Counted from the stretch's first letter, positions 10,634 to 23,615 are shown. The stretch: 64,000 nucleotides of DNA from Panorpa germanica (GCA_963678705.1 OY783217.1:4960001-5024000), one strand, 5' to 3'. The notes: generated by a model not told the origin, from the letters alone. Made by a program: numbers and translations.

Positions 10634-11997
10634 ATATATGTGTGTGGGTAAATATATATAAACCCAAAATCGGACTAAACCCAAATTGTGTATATATCAT
10701 ATAATACAGTAGTAATGTATATTTAACAACAGGATGCTGCACCTTTTTAATGCCAGTCTGATTCTCTTTAAATTTTATTTTTAACCAGTGTTTTTAAGTC
10801 CAAATTACATTTTTATTCATTGAAAAATTCTTACGTATCGTTGTTGATGATTTGACAATACTTGATAATTAACATTTTTAAAGGAAACAAGGATTTTAAT
10901 TAATTACGGTTATAACAACACAGCGCAGATAATGTGAGTTTCCTAGCTGGTGCTTGTTTGGCATAAAAATTATTAGTTGTTAACATTCGATTTTCTTGTT
11001 CTTCTGTAAAAACGACCATTAAAGAACGAGTTTGTATATTTGCTTTTATTGAGAAACAACCCTATTAGTCAAATACTTTCATGTTTTCTTATTCATTGAA
11101 AATTTTATACAAAGCTTATTATATCATCCCTTATAATATATTGATAACATTACAATCAATCACTTTGCATACACATTTATAACAATATTTTCTTTTTCAC
11201 TGACAAGTACTTTTTATGCACTTTAAAGTTAGCCTTAGGTGACTTATGTGACTTCTTAAATAAGCAATTCACTTAACAGGTATTGTTAAATCATCGACAA
11301 TATCACTACTTTAAGGTCTTGAACACACTTGAATCATATGAATATGCAACTATGCACACACCACGGATTCCGCCAGACAGAACCGCCAGACAGAACCGCA
11401 GGGTGATCTAGGTCTAAGTTTAAAAGAAGGTATGTAAACATTTTCTTATATGATTTTAAGTAGAATTCCTTGAACTCTTCTGATTACGTTTATCATTCTA
11501 TTCAAGACAGCTATCGATGTTCTTAACATCTTGAGTAATAATATATAATTATAAATGTCACAAATATTTACTTGAAGCATTGCACCACGCCCGTTTCGCA
11601 TCGCCGACTTCGTTGTCGTCGTTCTAAACAACCGCCAGCTGATTACTCCTTCACAAATAGAGAAACATCAATAGAAAGCTTTAATTAACAACACCAGCAA
11701 ATAAGCGAAAACACTGTCAATAAGTGACAAAAGGCTTAGTCAATCTAAATACATTACCATTAGAGTAACAACAACCTACTGACAATATTTAGTCTCGTTG
11801 TCGTTAAATCCTTATTTAGATTTTCGTGTATTTTTATACAAATTGTTGATTTGAAACATTGAAAACTGTGTCACGAGGTACGGTACATAAATACAAATAA
11901 ATAAACCAGCACAATATGGCGTGTAGAAGTAGAGCATAGGCAGGGTTGCGAAACCTTTTTGTCAATGAAAGCAAATTTTAATTTGGAAGATAGATAT
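10631..11997. other. Spacer with a 13-bp tandem duplication
   Basis: Mostly AT-rich. CCGCCAGACAGAA is repeated twice in tandem at 11370-11395. The minus-strand frame at 11446-11631 has a moderately GC-rich start (near 11575-11635) but no family match. Confidence 0.5.
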
Positions 11998-11999
11998 TA

Positions 12000-12201
12000 T
12001 AGTTTAAATTACGAGAGTTCGCCGGCGACCCATGGTTAAAACAGGTTGTGCCTTATAAATCTGCGATACAATGAAAAAGCACTTTCTCACATATTCTTTT
12101 ATAAATAACAAGATAAAATTCACCATCGTATCACCATTTATGCGGCTCTTATAAACTCTTTCAGTAATAAGTTAAAGTCCGAACTCTCGCAATTTCGACT
12201 A
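12000..12201. mobile_element. TA-flanked MITE family 1, copy A
   Basis: The left end is TAGTTTAAATTACGAGAGTTC and the right end, read inward, is TAGTCGAAATTGCGAGAGTTC. Both are flanked by TA (11998-11999 and 12202-12203). Copies B (46503-46716) and C (63286-63499) share the ends and the interior (GGTTAAAACAGGTTGTG, AAAAAGCACT, ATCGTAT). The consensus terminal motif is ACGAGAGTTCGGCGGCGAC. A TA duplication suggests Tc1/mariner mobilisation. There is no coding capacity. Confidence 0.8.
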
Positions 12202-13667
12202 TAACAAATACATTAATATGTAATTTTAAAGTAAAATAAATTAAAGATAAAACAATGTTTTACTATTTATTCTACGATACACTCATCGTCCAGTTCTTTA
12301 GTAAGACACCTGCGATATGTAAAATTATACTGACTTAATAATCATATAACTCCGAAATGAAATCAAACAACAGATAAACATGTCAAATACCGCTGGAATG
12401 CATATGGCAGTTATTTCAAAGTCTAGAGATGTTCTGTAATGAAATGGGCGATCGATATCTTATACATGTTTTTTACCTTATCAGATAGTTAATTGAAGAT
12501 CCAGATAATAAATTAAGACGTTTGCATTTATCATTAATTAAAAGACTTTAAATATTGAAGTATATCTTATAATTTGTCAACATTAGGGTGGCCGCCCTAA
12601 CACGATTAAAGACAATTTAGACACAACTGTCTTAAGACAGTTTGAATACTCTAGATGAGAACTCGCATATAACTGCAACAAGTGAACTTCAATACGTTTC
12701 ATGGTCCAATGCTTTATTTAATGGATTTGGTTGTATGGTATTGTCTCTATCTTATTTCGACAAAAACAAAATTGGCTTAATATAGTCGTGTCTCACGTTG
12801 CGGTCACCGGTAACACTTACTCAGTGTTCTAAAAGAACATCAGTTATCTGAGTCCACTTAGTAATTACTTATTAAAATAATTATTAGCAGCAATTAGTGG
12901 TTCCGTAGTAATAAAGAACTTATCGATAGTTTTAACGAAAACTTCTTCGAAAGCATCTTCCTTATTCAAAAACAACAAACAAAATACTGTAAAATATTAT
13001 CTTCACTGGGTGCCTGTGAGATATTGTTATACATATGATTGTCATGTTAATTTCATTGTGGCAGATATTTTTCAAAGTCAGAACACATTTCAGAATATTA
13101 CTCATTCAAGTCATGTTTGATACACATATTTCTGTTCACTTAACACTTTTGCTAATTGTGAACAACGAAATACCCGTGTTTAATAAAGTAACTGAAAAAG
13201 GTTTCAGACCTCATCGTACCTGATATAGAGTAGAGTACTGTTTATCGTAGTGTGTACTTTGTACGTATATTGTAGACGCTTTGATGAGTAAAAATAACAA
13301 TTATTTAAGTAGGGGAACGCGTAGGAGGACTGAAAAGTGGGTGGAAGAGTATGGGAGAGGAGGGGTATAAATGTCAATATTTATAATCAACTATTATGTT
13401 TGAGTTTAACTGGTAAAATAAACAAACACAATATAAATAACAAATTAACTGATAAAATAATGAATAGTATGAAATTATAGCTTCTGCTTTCGTAAACAAC
13501 ATGTAGACAGGGTGTTCAGATTAAAACTAATAATATATATTGGATATATTGACAAACAAAAGACTGGCTGCGAAGTATGAAGTCGGATTATTACTTTATG
13601 GTGATTACAATAACTGGGTCATATTCGTATTCAAATCGATAAGCTACTCTTAACCTTTTTATTCTCT
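12202..13667. other. Spacer, no gene recognised
   Basis: AT-rich, with no bounded repeat. The words ACAGGGTGTTCAGATTAAAA near 13509 resemble a mariner-type terminus, but no partner end was found. Confidence 0.45.
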
Positions 13668-13760
13668 TTTATTTTAATTTATGATTTCTCGAGCTTTATA
13701 GGCTCTTAGCCGCTTATCGCTATCGCCTAATAATGTTCTGCTTTTTGTTTCTGTCAACTC
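13668..13760 (-). mobile_element. LINE 3' UTR fragment (GGGGCGATA family)
   Basis: The minus strand reads GGCGATAGCGATAAGCGGCTA, then GAGCCTATAAAGCTCGAGAAATCAT. This parallels GGGGCGATAAAAGGCTACGTG, then GCCTATGAAGCCCGAGAAACTAT at 30396-30436. Only the 3' untranslated part is kept. Confidence 0.55.
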
Positions 13761-14025
13761 TCGTTATCCTGCAATTTAGACGATATTATTCATTATTCAA
13801 TCATTACTTGATGTTGTGCTTTTCTCGGATGGCAGAATCTATGCAATTTATGGTCGTTAATACATCCTCTATATAATCTATATTTAATACAGTTAATAAG
13901 TTCTATATTTACTTTGAATTGTAAAACAAATCATTGGAAAATTTCACGTGACGTCATGCTCCACGGTCGCTTACGTATTTTCTATTCAATGTTGTAAAGA
14001 AAATTGATCCTTCTCACTTATTCTT

Positions 14026-14070
14026 ATGGGTTATTCTTATTTTCTTTACATTCAAATAAGAATAACCCAT
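14026..14070. repeat. Perfect 17-bp inverted repeat
   Basis: ATGGGTTATTCTTATTT (14026-14042) and its exact reverse complement (14054-14070) face each other across an 11-base loop. It is the best perfect hairpin of this size that I saw in the window. Confidence 0.9.
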
Positions 14071-14303
14071 TAAAGTTTAATATATCAGTTTATCTTTCTT
14101 TATTAAAAATGTCTAATTACAACAAATTCATTAGAAAATAAAGAGTAAACACTATCTATGCAGTCACATGTTCTCCATTTCTTCTGTTTTATTTTAAATC
14201 AACACATTTCTAATTCGCTTAATATTTTAATGTGTCTTATTTTAAATAATAACTTATAGTCTTTATTTATTAAACTACTTTATACTATTCGTATGCCATG
14301 AAA

Positions 14304-14359
14304 AAGAAATATACCTATTGCGGTATATACGTTATTAAGAAGAAATATACCTATTGCGG
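14304..14359. repeat. 36-bp spaced direct duplication
   Basis: AAGAAATATACCTATTGCGG occurs at 14304-14323 and again at 14340-14359, a period of 36 bases. The intervening 16 bases are not repeated afterwards. Confidence 0.85.
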
Positions 14360-14868
14360 GACATAACATATACGAAACGTCCCGCATTTTATTACTTAGT
14401 CCCGCATTACCACATCTTTGTCTCGTTTTCTGCCTAAATTTAAAGTGAGACAGATAGATTATTCCATTTGGACAAAAACATGTATCAAAATACAATTATA
14501 ATATAACCTAATTTTACATGTTTTTAAGGCAAAAGTGTAAATGAACTTTATTGAGTGTCGCCTGTACATTTTGATGTGGGACGTGTAAATCCAGACTTAC
14601 ATTTCTTGTAGTTACCAATAATTTTATTACCTATTTCCGTTCAATATGGCCGCAAATTGTATTATGGGTTCATCCCCACCCTTTTCTATTTTTAAGTGTT
14701 AAATGTATTATAGTAAAATCATCCCTTTTCGAACCAGCTCTCGACGAGACAACAAGTATTAAATAAACAGTACAATTTAATATTAAAATATATACATTAA
14801 GACATTCACATACATTTATATACATTCATTATTATTAATTATTAGGATAAGTGTTTAATTGTGTAATT

Positions 14869-15007
14869 CTGTTGGGATTTACGACCCCAATGTGTAACTT
14901 TGTATGAAATAAATATACTTTTAAATTCATATTGAGTTCACGAACTTCGAAGACTTCCTGACTACTTTTGGTGAAATACCCGGGCACCACAATCGCCCAC
15001 ACACCAT
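14869..15007 (+). mobile_element. Possible LTR relic (BEL/Pao-like)
   Basis: TGTTGGGATTTACGACC at the left is followed by AATAAATA near 14910, then a segment ending with TTTTGGTGAAATACCCGGG. That last part recalls the primer-binding region next to BEL/Pao LTRs. There is no internal coding region, and a second LTR was not found. If it is an LTR element, it is an old fragment. Confidence 0.28.
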
Positions 15008-18000
15008 TTGTTCATTGGATTTTTTATCACAATAAAATAAACCATTCTACCCAATTATTTAATATTTTATTTGGTTAGTAACTCTACCAACTACAGTGCA
15101 ATATTCAATACGAATATAATCGCCTAGAAAACTCCAATATTTGAAGATCATACGAAAACTATTTCCAACACAAAGTAAATGAAGAGAACTTTATCTTCAG
15201 TTGTAAAATAGTTCTTCACCAACTCTTAAAACACCTTGTGAGTTAGTTGTAAGACCCGTTAGCGCTTTACACAAACGAATCTCTCACCCAATCCCTCCAC
15301 CCCTCCTCATCCATAATGTTCTCTTACATTTCAGTCAGGTTCGTGGAATATTTAATATAATTTGGTTTATATTTTACTCTATGGTAATACAATAATTAAA
15401 CTCAAAGGAAGCATTTCCAGAACGTGTCCTCCACAGTCCTCAGTTCTCACCATGTTGTGTGTCATACGTTCGTATATTTCTACTAGTAAATTGGTGACGT
15501 CATTATTTAATTGTCTACTGGAAATGTTTTCATCAACATTCCATTTCTACAATTCTTCATTTATGAAATTTATTCATTTATTATGTTTATTAATAACATC
15601 TGTTATTTAAAAATATTCATAAAATATGAATAAGAGTGTTATTAAATTAGTTTTCTTTAATTACCAACATTTCACACATAAATAATTAAGCTACAAGCTC
15701 AGTGCGCAAAAAATCCTGAAGAAAATATTAAATAATAACTTTATACTTCATACAGCTCACATAAGAGTACTTAATAATTTTTATTAAGGTGGTATTTGAA
15801 CATGTTCTATTCTTTGGTTTTATAATATAAGACTGAGAAAGAAACAAAGCAAATAAAATAAATTCTAACGATGTGAGAAGCTGAACGAGTTGCTTGTACA
15901 AGGGGTTGCATTTCAACTTTTATTCAGGAGTAAAAATTACTTCATATAATTCTTTGTAAAGATATTATACTAATATAAAAATTCTTTAGAAAAACACTTC
16001 AATAGCTATAAAATTTATATTAATAATAAATTTATTTAAAAATATAGACAAGTATTAGCTTAAAGCTATATTGATGTTATTATAGCTGTTAAGGATAAAC
16101 ATAAAGGATCAATGATAAAAGAAAAGATGTGTTTCAGAATATCCAAGGTAGAACATGAATTGGAATTAGCTTGTACTAAGATATAATTTTCTATGTGTAA
16201 GGTAGTAAAAGAACCTTGGTATTAACTGATTAAAAGCCAACAGGTTTGAGGCTACATTGGTATTAAATTCATTACAATACTGAATCTACGCTTTTACGCA
16301 CCGGGGCAAGAATATGACACTGTGGGAAGCCAGTCCATACTGCGAATTTTTCAAAAAAGAAAATTTTCATTTTTGAAAAAACTTTTGCGATTGTTTCTGA
16401 CAATCGCCGTGAGAACTAAAGAAATAGGTCCAATTTTTGTACTTAGTACAAAATTTGTACTTAGTTTCAAATTTATAAATTTTGCCCGTGGTTTGCCCTA
16501 GTAGATCCGTGGCAGGTTCAACAGATGACGTAATTTTGAAACCGTTTCTTGGAATGTTTTCAATCTCTGGTTACAAGTAAAGTTGAGACGGTACAAATAT
16601 TTACAGTATTTAATTAAAACCAAGATGAGCTAATTGTCAATTGATGGACTTGAATTTGAGTAGATGTGGCAGAGTTACCCTTGCCTTTCCAATGGGTTCA
16701 ATAGATAATTAATTCATACGATTGATTAGAGCTTACTTCGAATGAAATAATTGTCTTTTAGTTAAAAGAAAACATTTGTTGTTTATTTTGATATTTACTT
16801 AAAACGTTACGACATAAAAACGTGTCTGCAAAATAAGATATAATTAGAAAATTGATAACGATAGACTTGAATTGTTAGTAAACCATAAATAAACAAACAA
16901 ACATCACGCAAACATGTTCACTGCTCTCCAGCTCCAGACTTTGAGTTATTTTCATGTCCACTTTTATTTTATTTATGCTACAAAGTACAATCTCATTTCT
17001 AACATCGATAATTTGTTTAACATGAAATATGTGTTTAGTCGCGTGCGCTTTCCCGGACAGGTGTTTAATAACTTCGTCCCTTTTCATGTCAATGGAAATT
17101 ATATGGAAAAATTTATTGTTGAAAAACGTCAAAACAACTTTATTGTTATTTATAATCCTAGAATAATGTAAAAATAACGTTAAGTTATTCATGATAAAAA
17201 TTACTTAAAGGATCATTCCCAATCACGGTTTAAATTAATTTTTGAAATATTTATTTGAATGCATCAATTTTCGATACTTATAAGCACTAAAAACAATATT
17301 TACATTTATAAACATTTATAATACATAATTTATAGTCTATAAATATCTGCTTATATTCTTCAGGCATATTATCTTCAGTTTTATCTATGCGATGACTACT
17401 TGATACCGATTTAAGTATCATTCCCACTGACTACTTTAATTTTATTTTGTATTTAATTTAAATTGTTTAGCATTTGGCAATACGCGTAGTCATTCACGGT
17501 ACCATTTTTAATTTAATTTATTTTTTAAGTTTCCTTAGTTTTTTTTAGAATCTTACAAGGTCCAATGTTTTAAATTAAAAATATTAAATTAAGAAAAACT
17601 ATATTATATTATAACCTCCAAAATGTGACAATCTGTCAAAATTCAGTAAGATTTACTTTTAAAAGAATTTTAATGTCAGTTTTTGAAAAATATAGAAGAG
17701 AAAACAATTTCTATTACTAATTGTTATTAAAAATAGCAATTTTAATTATTTCACATATAGTTTTGTCGAACTGTCAAAATTTATATTACTAACGATGCAT
17801 ACACACCAACTAAATTAACTAAACTTAAATTAAAACACAAATGTGGAAAGAAATGCTTAAACGAAAACCTGAAATCTAGATTACAATATTAAATAAAAAC
17901 AGTAAATTAAATATCAAAACAGTGAGTGGGAATCAGGCTTTAGATCATGAAAAGTTTAAGCTTTTTAAATTAAAAATACTAAAACTTTATTCTATTTTTA

Positions 18001-18734
18001 GCAGATAGAATACGTACAATTTCAATATCTGAAAATTACATATTTATAGTTGCCTTACTAATGAACTGGACTATCGTTATGAATGTTCGGTGTCGCATGT
18101 TGGTGTCGTACGGATCTGTCATAAGATTCATACATCTTTTCTTAGTAGAAAACAAGAAATATAGAACGGGAAGTGATTTTGTTCAAGTCACACTACCACA
18201 CATACAAATACACACACACTAGTACGTTTTCAAGCTTCAGCAATCGGCATAGGTTTGTAAGTCAGTCACGTCACCTACTATTTTCTTAAGAACAATGTTC
18301 TACATATTTTCTAACAAGTTAAGAACTTTAGCCTTTTCAAAGAAATTTGACAAGTACAAAAAAAGTATAAATATATGTGTATAAACCATAAAATATATCC
18401 AATATTTTTATTCGCTTTGCTTTCATACTAAAGCAAGGTGTGAACCTACTAGAACCTTCTAGAACCTTCCTAGCCTTCTTGGAGAAACCTTCTATTCTCG
18501 AGGGTCCCACTCACCGGAATTGCATTCGATTCTTGTTATAAGTTTCATCGATAATAAAAAAAAATCCCGACGTCATAAGTTAGGCAAAGCTCTAAACGTT
18601 ATGCCAAAAGAATATTTTTATGCGAGATAAAAAATATAAAATATGAAATCTTACACTGTTAAATTTATAGCTTTTTTTATAAAGATATTTATCTATGTGA
18701 ACACTACAGTATAATTCCCACCTACTTTTTTAGG
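15008..18734. other. Long spacer, no gene recognised
   Basis: AT-rich throughout. Overlapping frames on both strands at 16875-17192 have no recognisable domain. One weak match to the 80-bp repeat unit (GAATTGGAATTAGCTTGTAC) lies near 16157-16176. No bounded repeat or RNA gene was recognised. Confidence 0.45.
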
Positions 18735-18820
18735 TCTCAGTTTTTTTTTTATGGTTTCTCGGACTTCTTAGGCACGTAGCCTTTTATCGCGCTTAATAAT
18801 GTTCTGTTTTCTTTTTTTTA
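18735..18820 (-). mobile_element. LINE 3' UTR fragment with oligo-A tail
   Basis: The minus strand reads GCGCGATAAAAGGCTACGTG, then CCTAAGAAGTCCGAGAAACC and an oligo-A run (T run at 18740-18750 on the plus strand). This is close to the 3' end at 30394-30454, so the insertion is in the minus orientation and truncated at its 5' end. Confidence 0.6.
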
Positions 18821-18946
18821 TTATATTAGTTTTTATTTCATGTTTTAATTGCTAATTATTTGTTTTATGGGGCCTATAGATGGAATCAATTTGGTTATAA
18901 ACTTGAATTTTGGTTGTGAACTTTTTGAGTAAAGTGTTTCGCATTA

Positions 18947-19200
18947 CCCAGTAAACAATTTGGTGAAGTGCCCTATTTAGTGACGTTTCTATCACTATTT
19001 CACTTCAATTATAGTTCGCATCAACTTTATCTTCATTTGTATTCCGACAGGTGGAGTAATTTCGCCATTTGTAGCCGATAAAGTAGACATTTTATATGAA
19101 AAAATATGAGAAACTGAACTATAAATGAACTCTTTAATGACAAAAAAATCATGACGCATCTTCAATATGATGTCAAAATGACTCCAAAATGTTTACTGGG
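18947..19200. mobile_element. TA-flanked MITE family 2, copy 1
   Basis: The ends CCCAGTAAACA and TGTTTACTGGG are perfect inverted repeats, flanked by TA at 18945-18946 and 19201-19202. At 254 bp it has no coding capacity. A diverged partner at 50704-50956 aligns along its whole length, including CGCATCAACTTTATCTTCAT and GTAGACATTTTATATGAA. Confidence 0.8.
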
Positions 19201-19202
19201 TA

Positions 19203-20552
19203 ATAAACTTGTCATGAGACTTTATGACATCTACTTTAATATTTATGAATACACAACTGTACAATCGTGCTCTACAGTCAGTTCTGTATGTTTGTATAGC
19301 TTAATACGATAAATATAATGCGTTTAATGCGAACTATGCGGATCAGTGGACCCATCATTCTAGTTACACACATAAATCATATATCAAATAAAAATTAAAT
19401 CGTAAATAATCTATATGTACGACATATTCACATAAATAATACAATAAAATGTGAGAAAATTATAAACTTTGTATTGATTATTTTCCATACCATAAAAATC
19501 AGCCCCCTAACCTACATCCCTCAAGAATCCCTTATTAAATTACAAACAAAAGAAAAGGGTATTATTTGTGTTATTGTTTACCGTTTAATTAAAATTTCTG
19601 CGTAATACAATATTTTTTAATTAAGTTTTATTACTATTTATTTTATCACGTTTCTCATCAACCGCTCCCAAAATTTCTGTGAAATTCACCATTTATTATA
19701 ATTAGACATATTTAATCATTAAAGTCAGTTTGACATAACCTATTAAAACAGAAATAATGTTAACTTTTAGTACTCAAAATTATAATATGCATAAAATGTA
19801 TACTGAAATAAATTTAATTAGCGATAAACAGAATTAAAATTGTATCTTGTCATCTCTTTCTAATATATAGAGTGGTCAAACAGTTTTTATAAATATTTTT
19901 ATTCATGTTTTAGAACTTTATTCTGATCAATTTTTTTATTCCTAATAGCGCTTTTATTGAATTACATTAAAATCGTCTAATAATCGTCTAAAATGCTAAG
20001 TTTTAGCTAATAGAAGATGAAACTTATGAATCTTATAACAAGTATAGATAAGGTTCATTTTGTACCATATAACATAACGTTATAACATATAATCGCTTAG
20101 GAAAGTACTACACGTTATAAAATATTTATTCGGAAAGTGATTCAGCCGTCTCGCTAACCACAGTTACTATATGTAAAGTTTATGTAAAATAAAGTTTACA
20201 TGTTACATTTTTTAAGTTAATATAATGTTAGGTTACATAACAAAAGTTATTTTATGGCATAAATTTACCATTTCTGAAGTGCAAGCTTTTTAGCAAGACT
20301 ATGTAATGTTATATATTAATTAAAATAAATTAATATACCAGCAAAATAATGTTAATACTTTTACATTTATTTTATGATAATTTAAGGTTAAAAGAGTTAT
20401 ATTAAACTTTGTTAAGTAATGAAACATAACGTTAAATAAAAAATATTACATTAAATAATATATGAGTTTATGTTTTGTGTTTAGAGGGATATTTACTGCT
20501 ATTTGCTTTTTAAATATAATTAATTTAATGTCGGCTTCTTTCTGATGCTTTT
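19203..20552. other. Spacer, no gene recognised
   Basis: AT-rich, with no conserved coding or bounded repeat. Confidence 0.45.
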
Positions 20553-20610
20553 CTTTTAATCATGGTTTCTCGGGCTTTCTTTGTTGTGTCCTCTCTGCTA
20601 TTCCTACTAT
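20553..20610 (-). mobile_element. Short LINE 3' UTR relic
   Basis: TTTTAATCATGGTTTCTCGGG on the plus strand is the complement of the CCCGAGAAACCAT end seen at 18751 and 30423. The match fades within about 50 bases. Confidence 0.35.
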
Positions 20611-21852
20611 GTTAGCAGTTATTATGGTATCGAAACTTCATAGATATGAACTAAACCACTGCATAATAAGTTTATGATTGTGTCAGGACATAATTAATTA
20701 AACATAGCAACAACCAAATTCAGAAAATATACTTTTGATCGTGGAATCAAACTCGAAGACGCAGAAGTCTAACGTCAAGCATCAAAGCTCTCGGTCACTG
20801 TGTCATTCCCAAGACTCATATACCACCCGGTACAATATTTCAATTCGTAATTATTTAAAAAGAATTATTGCGTAATATGTTTATCTCTTTTACTCTAAAC
20901 TTGACATAAATAGTTTGTGCTTTTCTAAAAGCTTATTTAAAATTCATCATGTATTTGTAATTAGATTGTAATATACATGTTTTATCCATCAAAGTGAACA
21001 CGTGTCATTAATATAAATTAAGCTAAAAAAGCTGGTAATATGAGCGGGCATAAATACCTTTACGAATGTGCTTTAAAGATGGCTTTGGGTTTCTATTTCC
21101 GTCTCACAATTCAAAAGTACATTAACTGTTATAAACGATTTGATTAATTATGTATGGTTCCATTAATGACTACTCTTATATATGCATCTGTGTATGGAAG
21201 TGATACAAAAAAACTTATATTAAAGTGATTATATTCGTACAAGGAGCAACAGCGTGAAATGTAAAAAATAAAAATATAAAACATTACAATGCATTCTTTT
21301 ATTTCGCTTCTTAAAATGAAATTTAGTTTCAGATTTCAATAAAAAAAAACCACTTAAATCTTATTCTACTGTAAAGCTTATACTGAAACACAGCATCTTT
21401 TGAATATTATTACTGCAGATGCAGTAAGCTTAAAGCTCTCTTGAAAGCTCTTGGTATATCTACAAAAATAAATGTTAAGAGTCAGATGTAGTTATCTAAA
21501 AAAAAGTTCATATTTTTCTTAATTCAGTATGATGGTATAAAAGCTTATTGATTCAAGTTAAATGGCGCAACGAAAGCTATATTAAAGTGTTTTATGGGAA
21601 AGCTATTATGGATATTAGTTAGTTAGACTAATATATGATAATAAACATTGATTTTAAATACTGTTATTAATAATAACTTGATGGTGTACTTTCTCTTTAG
21701 CGTTTATAAGTAAAGTATTTCAAAAATAAAAAACGCGTTTTGATATAGAATCAAAAATATGCTTTTAAGATGAAAAAAGAAATATAACTTTAATTTTAGG
21801 TTTCTGTTTCAAATTTTACCTCATATATAAGATAATTAACATATATAAGACA
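20611..21852. other. Spacer, no gene recognised
   Basis: AT-rich, with nothing recognised. Confidence 0.45.
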
Positions 21853-21952
21853 AGACTAGGCCACGGTGGACGGTAAGGAGTGTGTAACAACTCACCTGCC
21901 AAAGCAACTAGCCTTGAAAACAGTGAAGTGTTATGCCTATTATCAACCATTA
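21853..21952 (+). rRNA. 28S rRNA fragment (pseudogene)
   Basis: GGCCACGGTGGA, then GGTAAGGAGTGTGTAACAAC, TCACCTGCCAAAGCAACTAG and CCTTGAAAA match a very conserved stretch of eukaryotic large-subunit rRNA. The gene normally reads CCTGCCGAAGCAACTAGCCC here. A small internal deletion after GGTGGA and several substitutions show that it is not functional. Beyond 21921, AAGTGTTATGCCTATTATCAAC still aligns loosely with the next rRNA segment. It is an isolated piece of about 100 bases with no other rRNA beside it. It could be a retroposed fragment, a repair-captured piece, or part of an rRNA-headed SINE. Confidence 0.82.
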
Positions 21953-23449
21953 AAACAAGTGAAGTATTTATAACTTGCGTTACCCTATGTTATAATGTTA
22001 AAATTAAAAGTTTATATGTTTACGCGATTCGTATGGTGGCTCGAAAACGGCTCGGCGCATTTTCTTGAAAATTGCCTATTTCGTAGAGAAAAGAATTCTA
22101 ACACTTTTGGTGAATTAAAATTTGAAATGAAATTCAATTTATACATAAAAGACAGTCGTCGCTTGCGGGGGTAAACTCTAGTAATTATTACAAAGCCTCA
22201 AAGAGTAGGATGGTCGCGGTTGTATGTACAGAGGAGTATGATGACATATTGAAATAAAGAGTTTTAGAAGAAAACAAAAATATATGTTTTTAGGCTTTCA
22301 ACCGACCTAATCCACCACTGCAGCTGCTACAGGCACACTGTAAGCGTTGTGATTTCAGAGTTCTATTAGAAAGTAAATGCATTTACCCTTTTCTTATAAC
22401 CTCTTGCCCTTATTTCGCTGTTGTGTGCAATAGCTGAAGAATACATGCCTTGTATAACTATACCTACACAACTGTGCAAGAGCAATGCACAATGCTTGTA
22501 TATTAAATATTAAATATTTAAATCCTTTTGCTTCTCTCAAATATATTTTTATATATTTTTTTGTAAATATATTACATATAACTGCAAGAGAGATTATTTA
22601 AGATTACTTTAGAATTTAGACATAGCAATATATGTAAAATATGGTATACAAAATATTTAAATTGAATTTAAAATATGGGTTGAATGTTTTAAAATATTAA
22701 AAAAACTGCTGACAGTTGCATACATTTTACAGAAGCCAGGGTAAGAATTCTGTTATGAGTTATGTGGCCTTTCTTAATAAAGACAGATTTTGTTTTAATA
22801 TATAGACGATTTATTCTATAAAGCACGGTATATATTCTAATGGTTTATGTATTCTAAAATATACAATATATGGTACACCATAAAAAAGGCAAAAAGTTAC
22901 TAGTAAAGAAAAGCTAGTCATCTAATTACGACGTTTAATATTTTAATTTGTTGTATTCATTTATATTATTTAGTTCATATACTTTATAATATTATTCATT
23001 TTATATAATATATCTTTTATGTTTTCTACATTAAATCGCACGCATATTTTATACCAATTCAGACATGGTATCGCATAAGCAGTATCTTCTGCGCTGCTCT
23101 GCGCGTTTTGTTTCATTTTAGATACCGAAAGGACAACACATTACTTCACCGACTTCGACAGCTTTCAACAGCGTCTATTGGAACTTACGCTTTATAACAA
23201 ACGCAGCACGAAGTAAATAATCTAAATTCAGAGTCTATCTAACGACGTTCGTCAATTGTCAGCTTTGAAATAACGCAGCAATGCAAACCCGATACAATTC
23301 TTATCAAGTTAAACTGCTGTAGCAAAACGGAAATAGATTTAATAAAGTGCATCGTCAAAAGATCCGTTAGAGCCATTATCCAAATGCTATAAACAGCTTC
23401 ATTTATTGAATCACACCACAGGTACACAATTGCCTTGCTGTGTAAGTTT
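21953..23449. other. Spacer, no gene recognised
   Basis: AT-rich. At 23090-23215 composition is more balanced and a plus-strand frame runs between an AG and a GTAAAT, but I recognise no protein in it. Confidence 0.45.
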
Positions 23450-23540
23450 GACATTTGCTAGCATGCCACAAGCTAATTCTTAGTTTCATTTTCCGTTTAT
23501 CATATAAAAATTGTCTTCATAATTACCAGCTTATTACAAT
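23450..23540. repeat. Single unit of the 80-bp dispersed repeat
   Basis: TTTGCTAGCATGCCACAAGC, TAATTCTTAGTTTCATTTTCC and AAAATTGTCTTCAT follow the order of the units at 2458-2700. Confidence 0.6.
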
Positions 23541-23615
23541 TTATTTATTAATTCTTAGATTACTTTCTCTTGCCTTAAAAAAACATGCTTGACATTTTAA
23601 ATGTCATAGTAATAT

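Noticed and set aside
11446-11631. Possible 5' exon on the minus strand ending before GTAAAT (codons for MRNGRGAMLQ)
   Set aside because: It would end in phase 0, but the dpr exon at 4316-4482 needs an upstream exon ending after one base of a codon. No family match.
13505-13530. ACAGGGTGTTC word like a mariner MITE end, and a similar word at 42138
   Set aside because: No matching opposite end was found for either. The word is short enough to arise by chance.
16875-17192. Overlapping open frames on both strands
   Set aside because: Chance frames in AT-rich DNA. Neither shows a domain, a biased codon pattern or splice context.
23124-23212. Possible plus-strand exon between an AG and a GTAAAT
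   Set aside because: The peptide is unrecognised and it lies on the opposite strand to the dpr exon. Weak splice sites are common by chance.
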